Assembly (NCBI RefSeq): GCF_000756615.1
Contig: NZ_CP009288.1
Location: 4,650,001-4,714,000 of the forward strand
Length of the DNA: 64,000 bases
Source of the DNA: Paenibacillus durus
Lineage (GTDB): Bacteria > Bacillota > Bacilli > Paenibacillales > Paenibacillaceae
Reading direction: 5' to 3'
Shown: piece after piece, positions 1 to 8,952 of the stretch
How the letters are laid out: every line of letters begins with the position of its first letter
How positions within the stretch are numbered: the first letter of the stretch is position 1
The notes under the pieces: generated by a model
What the model was told of the DNA's origin: nothing
The model's input: only the letters and a program-made list of their open reading frames with translations
Database searches by the model: none
Made by a program: the position numbers and the translations under genes

Positions 1-35
1 TGCTACTTATTAAATTTCTAAGGAGGCGGCTAACC

Positions 36-422
36 ATGAGCGAAGCCATGTTCGAACGGATTTTAAATGAACTGAAGGAGATTAAAGCAGAACAGCAGGA
101 AATGAAAGCACAGCAGCAGGAAATGCGTGCAGAACAACAGGAAATGCGTGCAGAGCAACAGGAAATGCGTGCAGAGCAGCAGGAAATGCGTGCAGAGCAA
201 CAGGAAATGCGTGCAGAACAGCAGGAAATGAGAGCTGAGCAACGGGAGTTCAAGCAGGCCCTTTTCGAGACACTGGAAACGGTAAAGCGCATTGAGACGG
301 CGCAGCAAGCATTCGAACAGAAGACGAACAAGCGCATCGATACACTGGAATCTGGTATGGATCTCCTTAATCGCCGCCAGTTTAAGCTAGAGGTTGAAAT
401 GGAAATGCTAAAGAGCCACTAA
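36..422 (+). CDS. Heptad-repeat coiled-coil protein, function unknown
   Basis: A 128-residue, highly charged protein without signal peptide or membrane segment. Residues 17-79 are nine consecutive seven-residue units of the type (K/R)-A-E-Q-Q-E-M, which should form a long uninterrupted coiled coil. The C-terminal third (KRIETAQQ... to the end) is also helical but not repetitive. An AGGAGG lies about 10 bases before the ATG. I do not recognise a family with an assigned function. A scaffolding or oligomerisation role is only an inference from the coiled coil. The gene stands alone, with a hairpin after it. Confidence 0.75.
   Translation: MSEAMFERILNELKEIKAEQQEMKAQQQEMRAEQQEMRAEQQEMRAEQQEMRAEQQEMRAEQQEMRAEQREFKQALFETLETVKRIETAQQAFEQKTNKRIDTLESGMDLLNRRQFKLEVEMEMLKSH
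84..272 (+). repeat. 21-bp tandem repeat encoding heptads
   Basis: Nine in-frame 21-base units encode the heptads of the coiled-coil protein. The central six are nearly identical at the DNA level, differing mainly in the third base of Gln and Glu codons. Such an array can change copy number by slippage without breaking the frame. Confidence 0.9.
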
Positions 423-451
423 TCGTCAGCCGCTTATTTTGCAGATAATTT

Positions 452-498
452 AAGGGAGTGTCCCTAAGTTCCTACATAGCGAATAGAAACACTCCCTT
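452..498. terminator. Inverted repeat between convergent genes
   Basis: Ten-base arms (AAGGGAGTGT and its complement) are separated by a 27-base loop. It sits between the convergent ends of the coiled-coil gene and the 118-residue gene and could serve both. The large loop and weak T-run make it a modest candidate. Confidence 0.4.
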
Positions 499-521
499 AT
501 TCATGTTCATTTCCGATTGGC

Positions 522-878
522 TTATGAATAGTCCTGAAATCGAAGCCCTAGCTGTTTTTTTAAATCCCCGAAAATCAGCAGTTCCCGTTGAAATTTGTCC
601 CGTTCCTCCTCCGGACTCATGACCGGACTGCCTGTAAATGCGCTTGAAGTCACATCGACAAAGGCGTCATGCATATTATTATCAAACCAATCACTGTCTG
701 TATCCGCATCATTGGTCAAAATACGGACAATTTCATACCCCTCTTCCCGGTTATCTTCCACAATATAGACCAATAGCGCGGAGTCACCCACAGCTCCCGG
801 CAGTACCCCCACTTCGGCGCAGGGCGCCCCGTCATATTTAAGCATTCTGCGTATTTTCGCATCCTTAATATAGTACAT
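522..878 (-). CDS. Hypothetical protein, 118 aa
   Basis: A soluble acidic protein of 118 residues with no signal peptide or membrane segment and no motif I recognise. A GGAAGGATG ribosome site precedes the ATG at a normal distance, and codon use looks genuine. The sequence alternates short beta-like stretches (ALLVYIVED, YEIVRIL) with an acidic middle (DADTDSDW) and a helical C-terminus. It is transcribed away from the asparagine synthase gene. No function can be given. Confidence 0.7.
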   Translation of the reverse strand: MYYIKDAKIRRMLKYDGAPCAEVGVLPGAVGDSALLVYIVEDNREEGYEIVRILTNDADTDSDWFDNNMHDAFVDVTSSAFTGSPVMSPEEERDKFQRELLIFGDLKKQLGLRFQDYS

Positions 879-1030
879 CGGTCATCCTTCCTTCCAAGCC
901 AAATTTCCCCCTCCCTAGTGTTCGGATAAGGACATACATTTTATGCCTTCCTTCGGCATATATCTGTACTAATTGGCAAAAAGATAGCGACACAGCAATT
1001 AACGACCCACACAAGAGAGGATGAACCGTC

Positions 1031-2875
1031 ATGTGCGGAATAACCGGATTTATCCAGTGGCGCGGAGATTTGACCCAAGATTCCGGGCTGCTGGTCAAAA
1101 TGACTGAAACCTTGGCGAACCGCGGTCCGGATGCGGCGGGTACTTGGATTTCGGGCCCTATCGCTTTCGGACACCGCAGACTCAGCGTAATTGATCCCGA
1201 GAACGGCGCACAACCGATGATTGCCTGCCATGAAGACCAGGTCTATGCGATAGTCTATAATGGAGAATTATATAATGCCCCCGAATTAAAAAATGAACTG
1301 AAGCAGCGGGGACATGAGTTCCGTACGCAATGCGACACCGAGGTGCTGCTGCACGCTTATATCGAGTGGGGACCGGATTGTGCGGAAAAACTGAACGGTA
1401 TCTTCGCTTTTGCCGTCTGGGACGGTCTGCGCGAGCAGGTATTCTTCGCACGCGACCGGCTGGGCGTGAAACCGCTGTTCTTCAGCAAGGCGGACGATAC
1501 GCTCATCTTTGGTTCGGAGCCCAAGGCGCTGCTTCAGCATCCCAAGGTCCGCCCGGTCGTAGGACCGGAAGGGCTTGCAGAGATTTTTATAGTTGGTCCG
1601 GCCCGGACGCCGGGACATGGTGTATATAAGGATATGTCGGAGCTTCGCCCCGGCCATGCCATGATATACAGCCGTGAAGGCCTGCGGAGCTATGCCTACT
1701 GGACGCTGGAAAGTTCCCCCCATACGGACAGTCCGGAGGAGACAGCCGCTAAAGTACGGGAACTGCTGCAGGATACGCTCGAGCGTCAGCTTGTCTCTGA
1801 CGTACCCGTCTGCTCCCTGCTGTCCGGGGGCCTTGATTCGAGCGCATTATCTGCGCTTGCCGTGGATTATTATAAACGGACCGGCCAAGGGCAGATGGAC
1901 ACCTATTCGGTCGACTATGTCGACAATGACAAGTATTTCAAAAGCCATTCCTTCCAGCCTGGAGCTGACGGACCCTGGATCAAACGGATGGTCGATGAAC
2001 TGAGGACCCGCCATCATTATGTACAATTCGACACGGATGAGCTGGTAGAGGCGCTGGATAATGCGCTGTTCTCACGCGATCTGCCAGGCATGACGGATGT
2101 CGATTCATCGCTGTATTTGTTCTGCCGGGAAATTAAAAAAGGTGCCACCGTGGCGATTTCCGGTGAAGCGGCTGACGAAATATTCGGCGGGTATCCCTGG
2201 TTTCACCGTGAAGAAATGCTGTCTTCAGGAACTTTCCCATGGGCGGTTGCTCCTAAGATGCGGGCCGGTCTGCTCTCACCCGAGATCCGGGAATGGATTC
2301 GTCCGCTCGAATATTTGGGAGATCGATACAGCGACGCGGTAGCGGAGACGCCAAAGCTTGAGGGCGAAACCGGCAAGCAGGCACAGATGAGGGTCATGTC
2401 CTACCTCAATATCACTCGGTTTATGCCGACTCTACTGGACCGCAAGGACCGAATGAGCATGGGTGTCGGTCTTGAAGTACGCGTCCCTTATTGCGATCAC
2501 CGGCTCGTTCAATACGTGTGGAATATTCCCTGGGAAATTAAAACCGTGGGCGGCCGGGAAAAAGGGATCTTGCGCAAAGCGCTTGAAGGCGTACTTCCGG
2601 ACGATGTGCTGTATCGCAAAAAAAGCCCTTATCCCAAGACGCATAATCCCGGCTATCTGAATGCCGTTCGGCAGCAGGCGCTCAGCATTCTTGACGATCC
2701 GTCTTCTCCTATTCTGCCTTTGATTGATTCGGCCAAAATCCGTGAAATTGCGGCATCGCCGGAGTCCTCCAGCAATCTGCCCTGGTTCGGTCAGCTAATG
2801 TCCGGCCCGCAGCTGTTCGCTTACCTGTCCCAGGTCGATCTCTGGCTCCGCACCTATAATATTTCCATTGAGTAA
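1031..2875 (+). CDS. asnB: Asparagine synthase (glutamine-hydrolysing)
   Basis: Makes asparagine from aspartate, glutamine and ATP in the cytoplasm. The 614-residue protein has both domains of the family. An N-terminal class II glutaminase starts MCGITGF, with Cys2 as the nucleophile after Met removal, and has the ANRGPDA and FGHRRLS blocks. The C-terminal synthetase has the PP-loop SGGLDSS near residue 265 and the SGEAADEIFGGY block. The start is fixed by the need for Cys2 and by an AGAGAGGATG ribosome site. The length fits the AsnO/AsnB type of bacilli. The gene is monocistronic, with a terminator-like hairpin after it. Whether it is the general or the sporulation isozyme cannot be decided here. 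Confidence 0.96.
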   Translation: MCGITGFIQWRGDLTQDSGLLVKMTETLANRGPDAAGTWISGPIAFGHRRLSVIDPENGAQPMIACHEDQVYAIVYNGELYNAPELKNELKQRGHEFRTQCDTEVLLHAYIEWGPDCAEKLNGIFAFAVWDGLREQVFFARDRLGVKPLFFSKADDTLIFGSEPKALLQHPKVRPVVGPEGLAEIFIVGPARTPGHGVYKDMSELRPGHAMIYSREGLRSYAYWTLESSPHTDSPEETAAKVRELLQDTLERQLVSDVPVCSLLSGGLDSSALSALAVDYYKRTGQGQMDTYSVDYVDNDKYFKSHSFQPGADGPWIKRMVDELRTRHHYVQFDTDELVEALDNALFSRDLPGMTDVDSSLYLFCREIKKGATVAISGEAADEIFGGYPWFHREEMLSSGTFPWAVAPKMRAGLLSPEIREWIRPLEYLGDRYSDAVAETPKLEGETGKQAQMRVMSYLNITRFMPTLLDRKDRMSMGVGLEVRVPYCDHRLVQYVWNIPWEIKTVGGREKGILRKALEGVLPDDVLYRKKSPYPKTHNPGYLNAVRQQALSILDDPSSPILPLIDSAKIREIAASPESSSNLPWFGQLMSGPQLFAYLSQVDLWLRTYNISIE

Positions 2876-2937
2876 CAGGCGATAAGCCACCATATAACGT
2901 GCCGAAGCGAATTAAGCACCCGAGCACCAATGACTAC

Positions 2938-2986
2938 GCCCGCAGGCAGCTATTCAATCTCATAGCAATCTGTGGGCTTTATGTTT
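2938..2986 (+). terminator. Probable terminator of asnB
   Basis: GCCCGCAG pairs with CTGTGGGC around a 24-base loop and is followed by a T-rich stretch. It lies 60 bases after the asnB stop. Confidence 0.55.
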
Positions 2987-3078
2987 TCCTTAAAAAAACG
3001 TGATATTTTCCGTATCCCTGCACAATGCCTTGCTCCCATTATAGGGATAGATCACTCTATATGAAGGAGTAGGTAATT

Positions 3079-3900
3079 ATGAATCCCCGTCTGTCCTCCA
3101 GCCAAAAGCGGAGCAATAGCAAACTAATTTTGTTTCTATTCGTCGCCTTTGGCTTTACCTGGACCTGCTGGCTGCCGCTGCTTGCGAACAAGCAGCTGGC
3201 AGCCGATCTCCCCGTCCTCCCCGGACAATTCTATCTCGGTTCCTTCGGACCTCTTGCCGGAGCCGCCGCCGCAGAGCTTTCGGCTGGCCGCAAAGGATTC
3301 TTCGCATGGATGAAGACGCTGTTTTCATTTTCATTCCCGCGAAGGTGGCTGCTGATTTCATCCGGCCTTCCGCTTGTTTACGGATGTATTGCCATCCTGG
3401 CTCATCGCCTCGTTACCGGCAGTTTTCCAGATATGCACAGGTTCGGGCTTACCTCCGACCTTCCTTCCGGTTTCAACATCTGGGAAACCTCGCTAGTCTG
3501 GATGCTGACTTTTGGCATCGGTGAGGAGAGTGGCTGGCGCGGCTTTCTTCTGCCAGAACTGCACCGAAGCCGCTCTTTATTCGCTTCGGCTCTGATCGTG
3601 GCCGCCGTCTGGATGTTATGGCATCTGCCCGCATTTTGGTTTAACGATAATTATCTCGGCATGGGATTTGGCGTCATCGGCTGGGGAATCAGCCTGGCTT
3701 ACGGCTCTGTCGTACTCGCCTGGATCTGCGCAGGAAGCCGCTGGAGTATCATCCCGGTCATACTTTGGCATGGTATCTTCGATACCCTTACAGCCAGCGA
3801 TCAGGCAAGGCAAGTCATAGCGATAGCATGCAGCATGCTGGTCATTCTTCACGGTATAATTCTGATGAGGAAGCTGGGCCGCCGCGGCACCCAGCAATGA
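3079..3900 (+). CDS. CPBP-family intramembrane metalloprotease
   Basis: A 273-residue polytopic membrane protein of the CPBP (CAAX protease and bacteriocin-processing, Abi) family. It shows the diagnostic EExxxR motif in GEESGWRGF around residues 148-155. A second motif, WHLP, falls near 180 and a third, LWHGIFD, near 228; these carry the His and Asp/Asn residues expected to bind zinc. About seven hydrophobic segments are visible. Family members cleave prenylated or other membrane peptides and some protect against bacteriocins, but the substrate here is unknown. An AAGGAG site precedes the ATG. A strong terminator follows. Confidence 0.88.
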   Translation: MNPRLSSSQKRSNSKLILFLFVAFGFTWTCWLPLLANKQLAADLPVLPGQFYLGSFGPLAGAAAAELSAGRKGFFAWMKTLFSFSFPRRWLLISSGLPLVYGCIAILAHRLVTGSFPDMHRFGLTSDLPSGFNIWETSLVWMLTFGIGEESGWRGFLLPELHRSRSLFASALIVAAVWMLWHLPAFWFNDNYLGMGFGVIGWGISLAYGSVVLAWICAGSRWSIIPVILWHGIFDTLTASDQARQVIAIACSMLVILHGIILMRKLGRRGTQQ

Positions 3901-3923
3901 ACAGAACTCCTTCTAATAAAGCG

Positions 3924-3970
3924 AAAGGGTGCCTTCGGCCACTGCGGAAAGCGGCTAGAGGCACCCTTTT
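3924..3970 (+). terminator. Terminator after CPBP protease gene
   Basis: AAAGGGTGCC pairs with GGCACCCTTT around a GC-rich apical region and ends in TTTT. It lies between convergent genes and may serve both strands. Confidence 0.8.
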
Positions 3971-4005
3971 CATCGAATCAATTTGGACGGGCCGAAAGCG
4001 GCCTT

Positions 4006-4842
4006 CTAGAAATTGAAATTATCCGGGTCAGGACCGTAGCGATGGTTCTTGTTCAACCCTTCGATGGCCAGAACATCTTCATCGCTGAGCGTAAAGTCAA
4101 AAATGCCGGCGTTCTCACGGATACGGTCGGCATGAACCGACTTCGGAATCGTAATGACGCCCTGCTGGATATCCCAGCGGAGAACGATTTGTGCAGGCGT
4201 TTTTCCGTATTTTTGCGCAAGATCCTGCAGCAGCGGAATATCCAGGTTGCCCTGCAGCAGCGGGCTCCAGGCTTCCAGCTGAATGTTCTGCTCGCGGCAG
4301 TACTTGAGCAACTCGCGCTGGGTCAGCAGCGGATGGAACTCCACCTGATTCACCACCGGCACGATACCGGTGTCGTCAATGATGCTATTCAGATGATGAA
4401 TCTGAAAATTGCTGACGCCGATCGATTTGACATAGCCCTCTTTTTGCAAATGAATAAGCGCTTTCCATGTCTCGCGGAACTTATCCTTAACCGGCCAGTG
4501 AATCAGATACAAGTCGATTACGTCCAGGCCGAGTTTCTTGCGGCTCGACTCGCAGGCCTTCAAGGTTTCTTCATACCCTTGTTCATTATTGAATACTTTG
4601 GTGGTAATAAACAGTTCCTCGCGCGGCAACCCGGATTCCAGGATGGCTTGTCCGACGCCTTCTTCATTCTTATACGCCGAGGCGGTATCAATACTGCGGT
4701 AGCCGATTTCGATCGCCGATTTGACCGCATGGATAACTTCATCGCCATCCTTGGTCTGCCATACTCCAAGTCCCAGCCAAGGCATCGATACGCCATCACT
4801 TAAAGTAGGTCCGTCGGTAAAAGGTCCTTTCAACTGACTCAT
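4006..4842 (-). CDS. Aldo/keto reductase
   Basis: NADPH-dependent carbonyl reductase of the AKR superfamily, 278 residues. The family tetrad is visible: Asp and Tyr in IDTASAYKNE, Lys in FITTKVF, and His in LYLIHWP. The C-terminal SPLLQG and ITIPKSVH blocks that bind cofactor phosphate are present too. The open frame extends seven codons further upstream, but GGAGGGAG sits correctly before the Met at 4842 (MSQLKGPF), so I chose that start. The closest general type is the 2,5-diketo-gluconate reductase or YtbE-like group. The physiological substrate is unknown. Confidence 0.92.
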   Translation of the reverse strand: MSQLKGPFTDGPTLSDGVSMPWLGLGVWQTKDGDEVIHAVKSAIEIGYRSIDTASAYKNEEGVGQAILESGLPREELFITTKVFNNEQGYEETLKACESSRKKLGLDVIDLYLIHWPVKDKFRETWKALIHLQKEGYVKSIGVSNFQIHHLNSIIDDTGIVPVVNQVEFHPLLTQRELLKYCREQNIQLEAWSPLLQGNLDIPLLQDLAQKYGKTPAQIVLRWDIQQGVITIPKSVHADRIRENAGIFDFTLSDEDVLAIEGLNKNHRYGPDPDNFNF

Positions 4843-5030
4843 CGCTACTCCCTCCAGATTCAATTATGGATTGGATATCTACAAAATCGCTTAACCAACT
4901 ATGCTGCTCTTCTAAGTATGATTTCCAAAATTAAGTATAACAGATTCACTCCCGGCAATACAAAATACAGAGCACCGTATGTCTTAATTTATGCGAACCT
5001 CAACGAATTAAGCGCTTTCAAAATATTAGA

Positions 5031-5053
5031 AAACGGAGCCTTCGCTCCGTTAT
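5031..5053 (-). terminator. Terminator of the cupin gene
   Basis: A short GC-rich hairpin (ACGGAG / CTCCGT with a CGAAGG loop) is followed on the minus strand by TTTTC. It lies about 50 bases after the stop of the cupin gene. Confidence 0.7.
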
Positions 5054-5100
5054 TACAGCAAATATTTCGCCGGCTCGGCTGTTACCAGCATAATCTGCCG

Positions 5101-5565
5101 CTATCCCTCCGACTTGTCGACCAACCGAAAATCGTCATAGTGAAAGCCCGGAGCCACAACGCAGGATACAAGCACCGGCTCGTCACCGAGCGGTCTCGCG
5201 GCCTGCCATACGCCGGCGGGTACGAGCGCCTGTGGCTGCTGGCCTGCAGCGATATCAAGACCCAGCACGATTTCCTGCACATCACCGGGATGTTCTCCAT
5301 TTCCTCCAAGGCTTAACACAAGGGGGCTGCCGGCATGCCACAGCCAATGCTCATCCGACAGGACGGCATGCCACTCGGAAATTTCGCCCGGATGCAGCAG
5401 AAAATAGATGGTTGATGCCGCAGGACGGGAACCGGAGTAGTCTTCGCCCAGGAGATCCCGGGGAATTTGAACAGATGATTTCCAGATTTCCTTAAACCAG
5501 CCGCCCTCGACATGACGCTCAAGGCCGAGCAGTTCCACAAAAGGCGAAAGTTCTTTTTGTGCCAC
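5101..5565 (-). CDS. Cupin-fold protein, DUF985 (Cupin_5) family
   Basis: A 154-residue single-domain protein with the features of the DUF985/Cupin_5 family: GLERHVEGGWFKEIW near the N-terminus, STIYFLLHPGEISEWH carrying the predicted metal or ligand His, and a closing GFHYDDF. Start is GTG with a GAGGAGAG ribosome site. Some members resemble sugar epimerase-like cupins, but no reaction is established for this protein. It appears monocistronic. Confidence 0.85.
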   Translation of the reverse strand: MAQKELSPFVELLGLERHVEGGWFKEIWKSSVQIPRDLLGEDYSGSRPAASTIYFLLHPGEISEWHAVLSDEHWLWHAGSPLVLSLGGNGEHPGDVQEIVLGLDIAAGQQPQALVPAGVWQAARPLGDEPVLVSCVVAPGFHYDDFRLVDKSEG

Positions 5566-5640
5566 GATCTTCTCTCCTCACGATATGTTTCCGCTGGTTC
5601 CGCTCTCCCGGTTCCCGAAGTGAAGAATGGGACAACTAAG

Positions 5641-5680
5641 AGGGACACAGCACGGATCTAGTGTTGTTGCCCGTGTCCCC
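5641..5680 (-). terminator. Inverted repeat after the SPFH gene
   Basis: GGGACAC pairs with GTGTCCC around a 24-base loop. It is located 50 bases after the SPFH gene stop, and the T-run is poor. Confidence 0.4.
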
Positions 5681-5731
5681 TACTTTAGCCGAAAACAGCA
5701 TAATTGTAAAATGAAATTCCGCAGCCACAGC

Positions 5732-6664
5732 TTATTTGTCCTTGCCAGCCTTGAACACGTCGGCCATCGCCCCCAAGCTTCCGAGCGTTCTGACGACGTC
5801 GGTCGGCAGGAATACCTTGTTGGCCGGTCCTTTGGAGATCTCCCCCAGAGCTTCGAACGATTGATACGCAAGCACCTGCTCATCCAGCCCTGCGCTTTTG
5901 AGGAGCTCGATCCGCAGCTTCTCCGCCTCCGCTACCGACTGAATCGCCTTGGCTTGGCCGAGCGCCTCCAGCTCCTGCGCTTGACGCAGACCTTCAGCCT
6001 GATGAATCCTTGCTTCCCTGTCTCCCTCCGCCTTTAGGATTTTACTCTGTTTATCGCCCTCCGCGCGCAGAATCATATCCTGTCTGGCCGCTTCCGCCTC
6101 CAGTACAATCGCCCGCTTGTTCCGCTCGGCCTTCATCTGCTTATCCATCGCTTCCTGAATGTCCACCGGCGGCTTGATATCGATCACTTCGACCCGTTCA
6201 ATCCGCACGCCCCATTTCTCTGTCGCTTCATCGAGAGCGAGGCGGATTTCCGTTGAGATTTTCTCCCGGCCGGACAGCGTCTCGTCAAGCTCCAGTTTGC
6301 CGATAATCTGCCGCATCGTGGCTGTACTGATGTTCCGCACACCATATACGTAGTCGGAAATGCCATAGGTTGCTTCTTCCGGGCCCACCACCTGATAGAA
6401 AATAATCGTATCGATCTGCACCTGTACATTATCCTTCGTAATCACCGTCTGCGGTGGCACATTTGTCTGCTGAATTCGCAGATCATGATAGGTCCGCACG
6501 TGGTCGATAATCGGAATCAGAACGTTCAGACCCGGCGTCAACAGACGGTGAAATTTACCGAGCCGTTCGACGATACCCACCCGCTGCTGCGGAACGATTT
6601 TGACCGTAAGTGCGATAAATGCGATCACCACAACCAAGATAACTCCAATAACCGCCAATTCCAT
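5732..6664 (-). CDS. SPFH/band 7 (stomatin/paraslipin-like) membrane protein
   Basis: A 310-residue protein with one N-terminal membrane helix (residues 2-22) followed by a band 7 domain (VPQQRVGIVERLGKFHRLL through IERVEVIDIKPP). A long charged helical region with repeated RAEGDKQ/KAEGDRE-type units follows, as in QmcA/YbbK paraslipins. Proteins of this kind organise membrane microdomains and work with NfeD partners, and the NfeD gene lies four bases upstream. GGGAGGT precedes the ATG. A role in membrane fluidity or protease control is family knowledge; the exact role here is unknown. Confidence 0.93.
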   Translation of the reverse strand: MELAVIGVILVVVIAFIALTVKIVPQQRVGIVERLGKFHRLLTPGLNVLIPIIDHVRTYHDLRIQQTNVPPQTVITKDNVQVQIDTIIFYQVVGPEEATYGISDYVYGVRNISTATMRQIIGKLELDETLSGREKISTEIRLALDEATEKWGVRIERVEVIDIKPPVDIQEAMDKQMKAERNKRAIVLEAEAARQDMILRAEGDKQSKILKAEGDREARIHQAEGLRQAQELEALGQAKAIQSVAEAEKLRIELLKSAGLDEQVLAYQSFEALGEISKGPANKVFLPTDVVRTLGSLGAMADVFKAGKDK

Positions 6665-6668
6665 TCTC

Positions 6669-7094
6669 TTATACCTCCCAACGTTCTACTTCAATGATGG
6701 CATTTCCTCTGCTGATGACTCTAACTTTCTCATCCACACTCAATTGCTGCACCGATGCAGCACTCCAAATATCTCCCCCGACCTTGACCTGCCCGTATCT
6801 GCCCGGCTCGATCGGCTGAACGACGATTCCTTCTCTGCCGACAATATCGGTGCCGATGTCCTTGAAGCCCTGCGAAGCGCGGAACCTTGACACCACCGGT
6901 TTCGAGAACAGGGTCAGCCCGAGCGCAACCAAAGAACCGGTCAGTACTTGAACCAGTACCGCATCCGGTGCGGCAAGCGATACAAGACCTGCGGCAACAG
7001 CGCCAATGCACAACCACAGCAGATAAAAAGTGAGCGTCAGCATTTCGGCGACCAGCAATACGCCGGCGGCGATAAACCAGATGATCCAGACCAT
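6669..7094 (-). CDS. NfeD-family protein
   Basis: A 141-residue membrane protein with two to three hydrophobic helices in the first 70 residues and a C-terminal OB-fold-like soluble domain (GREGIVVQPIEPGRYGQVKVGGDIWSA). This is the short NfeD layout without the protease domain. An in-frame TTG lies one codon upstream, but the GAAGGTG spacing favours the ATG at 7094. The gene is the first of a two-gene operon with the SPFH protein, the usual conserved pair. Confidence 0.92.
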   Translation of the reverse strand: MVWIIWFIAAGVLLVAEMLTLTFYLLWLCIGAVAAGLVSLAAPDAVLVQVLTGSLVALGLTLFSKPVVSRFRASQGFKDIGTDIVGREGIVVQPIEPGRYGQVKVGGDIWSAASVQQLSVDEKVRVISRGNAIIEVERWEV

Positions 7095-7291
7095 CAAACG
7101 TCACCTTCTTTTTCGCTTTATACTAACAATAACGAAAAGAAATCTTCTGCGTTGCATCTTTTTGCATGGCAATTAACAACCGCTATACTCATTGTATTTC
7201 TATCTAGGCAGCGTTATGATGACAGCTGGATTCTTCATCGTTCAATCGGCTTGACCGATATGCTGATAGATTAGCATGAGATAAAAAATAA

Positions 7292-7335
7292 CCCCAGACC
7301 TGAATGGATTGACTCATGTCCATTCAAATCTGGGG
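7292..7335 (-). terminator. Terminator of the rph-rdgB operon
   Basis: A 17-base near-perfect stem (CCCCAGA..TGAATGGA with its complement) is followed on the minus strand by TTATTTTTTAT. It lies 14 bases after the rdgB stop. Confidence 0.88.
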
Positions 7336-7348
7336 CCATAATTAAGGT

Positions 7349-7996
7349 TTATTTCCCAGTGCCACGGTCGCCCTGCGCGGCCAATTTCTCCGTCAGGAGC
7401 CGGAGCGCCATCCCCCTATGACTGACCGACTGCTTCTCTTCCAGCGTAAGCTCGGCCATCGTCTTCTCAAATTCCGGAAGATAGAACAAGGGGTCGTAGC
7501 CGAAGCCTCCACCGCCCGCTGGTTCGGAAGTAATCCAGCCTTCCACGGCGCCTTCAGCCGTAAGCTCCGCAGCCGTGGACGGATCGTATAGCGACAGCGC
7601 GCAGACGAATCTTGCCGTGCTGAGGAGCGGTTGTCCTGTATCCTCGCCCTGCTTCAATCTCTCCAGCTCGCTGAGCAGCTTCAGGTTGTTGTCCCCGTCC
7701 GACGACCCTTCGCCCGCATAGCGGGCGGAATAAACACCGGGACGTCCGTCAAGCGCATCCACACAGAGTCCTGAATCATCGGCAAGCACAGGCAGCCCGA
7801 GCGCTTCACCGATCTGCTTCGATTTTTTCAGCGCATTCTCCGCAAAGGTCGTTCCATCCTCCACCACGTCCGGCAGCTCCGGATAATCGAACATGCTCTT
7901 TACCGTCAGGCCTAGCGGTGCAAAAGCATGCTGAAATTCGCGAATCTTGCCGGCATTTTTGGTTGCGACAATAAGAATACCGGTTCTTGAGTTCAT
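7349..7996 (-). CDS. rdgB: Non-canonical purine NTP pyrophosphatase (ITP/XTP)
   Basis: Hydrolyses ITP, dITP and XTP to monophosphates, cleansing the nucleotide pool. The 215-residue HAM1/RdgB fold shows ATKNAGK near the N-terminus for triphosphate binding, LADDSGLCVDAL with the metal-binding acidic pair, GRPGVYSARYAG, and the SHRGMAL C-terminal block. The frame is open for 25 more codons, but those overlap rph in another frame. The ATG at 7996 follows the rph stop after a single base and has AAAGGG in front. Coupled translation with rph is likely, as in the gerM-rph-ysnA order of Bacillus. Confidence 0.95.
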   Translation of the reverse strand: MNSRTGILIVATKNAGKIREFQHAFAPLGLTVKSMFDYPELPDVVEDGTTFAENALKKSKQIGEALGLPVLADDSGLCVDALDGRPGVYSARYAGEGSSDGDNNLKLLSELERLKQGEDTGQPLLSTARFVCALSLYDPSTAAELTAEGAVEGWITSEPAGGGGFGYDPLFYLPEFEKTMAELTLEEKQSVSHRGMALRLLTEKLAAQGDRGTGK

Positions 7997-7997
7997 A

Positions 7998-8756
7998 CTA
8001 TACCCTTTGACTGGTCTGGCCGGATGGAATTTTAAGCGCGATCGGTCCAAGGGCTTCTTTTTGGGCGGCAATCAGTTCAAGAATCCCTTGTTCGGCTAGA
8101 CCCAGCAGATCATCCAGTTCTTTTCGCGAGAAGGGTCTTTCTTCCCCGGTTCCCTGCAGTTCGACGAATTCGCCGCCTCCGGTCATCACCACGTTCATGT
8201 CAACATTGGCTTTGGAATCCTCTTCATAATTCAGATCCAGCAGCGGGCGATCACCTACAATACCGACGCTGATCGCCGCCAGATAATCGGTGATGGGGAA
8301 CACGGTGAGACGGTGCTGCGTTACAATTTTGTTCACGGCAAACGCCAGGGCGATAAAAGAACCCGTAATCGACGCAGTTCGCGTACCGCCATCTGCTTGA
8401 ATAACATCGCAATCCAGGGTAATATTCCGTTCGCCGAGCGCCTGCAAATTGACTACGGAACGAAGAGCCCGGCCAATAAGCCTTTGGATTTCCATCGTTC
8501 GTCCGGTCAGCTTTCCCCGTGCAGCCTCACGCTGGTTACGCGATTGCGTCGCCCGCGGCAGCATGGAATACTCCGCTGTCACCCAGCCTTTCCCCTGTCC
8601 TTTCAGGAACGGAGGGACTTTCTCCTCCACGGTGGCCGTACAAATGACCTTGGTGTCCCCCATTTCAATGAGTACAGAGCCTTCGGCATATTTATTGATT
8701 TGGGTCGTAATCTTCAGCGGCCGGAGCCCATCGTCGTTTCGCCCATTTGATCTCAT
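7998..8756 (-). CDS. rph: Ribonuclease PH
   Basis: Phosphorolytic 3'-5' exoribonuclease that trims the 3' ends of tRNA precursors. The 252 residues contain the RNase PH core: KVICTATVEEKVPPF, GKGWVTAEYSMLPRAT, the RQIGRALR-type phosphate-binding block (here LIGRALRSV) and CDVIQADGGTRTASITG. An AGGAGGC ribosome site precedes the ATG. It lies downstream of gerM and directly upstream of rdgB on the same strand, the conserved bacillar order. Confidence 0.97.
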   Translation of the reverse strand: MRSNGRNDDGLRPLKITTQINKYAEGSVLIEMGDTKVICTATVEEKVPPFLKGQGKGWVTAEYSMLPRATQSRNQREAARGKLTGRTMEIQRLIGRALRSVVNLQALGERNITLDCDVIQADGGTRTASITGSFIALAFAVNKIVTQHRLTVFPITDYLAAISVGIVGDRPLLDLNYEEDSKANVDMNVVMTGGGEFVELQGTGEERPFSRKELDDLLGLAEQGILELIAAQKEALGPIALKIPSGQTSQRV

Positions 8757-8952
8757 TTTGTCTGCCTCCTACATTTGTATAGCGTGAGCTTCGTTTAAGC
8801 ATCCTTAATTTTACCAAAGTGCAGGCGCAAAAGCATCTTTTTCGGCCTGGCGGTTAGGCAGCGTCCGGGTGGAATCGGGGCTCTTCTTCGTACGCAGCGT
8901 TTGCTGAGCATAGGATCTTCAGAAAAATATCAAGCATTAGTTAAGTTAGCCC

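Noticed and set aside
84..272. Short tandem repeats taken as a possible CRISPR array
   Set aside because: Units are contiguous with no spacers and encode coiled-coil heptads in frame.
4042..4803. 253-codon plus-strand ORF opposite the aldo/keto reductase
   Set aside because: Antisense shadow of a gene with clear catalytic motifs and ribosome site.
4918..5316. 132-codon plus-strand ORF
   Set aside because: Overlaps the cupin gene and its terminator on the other strand; no ribosome site.
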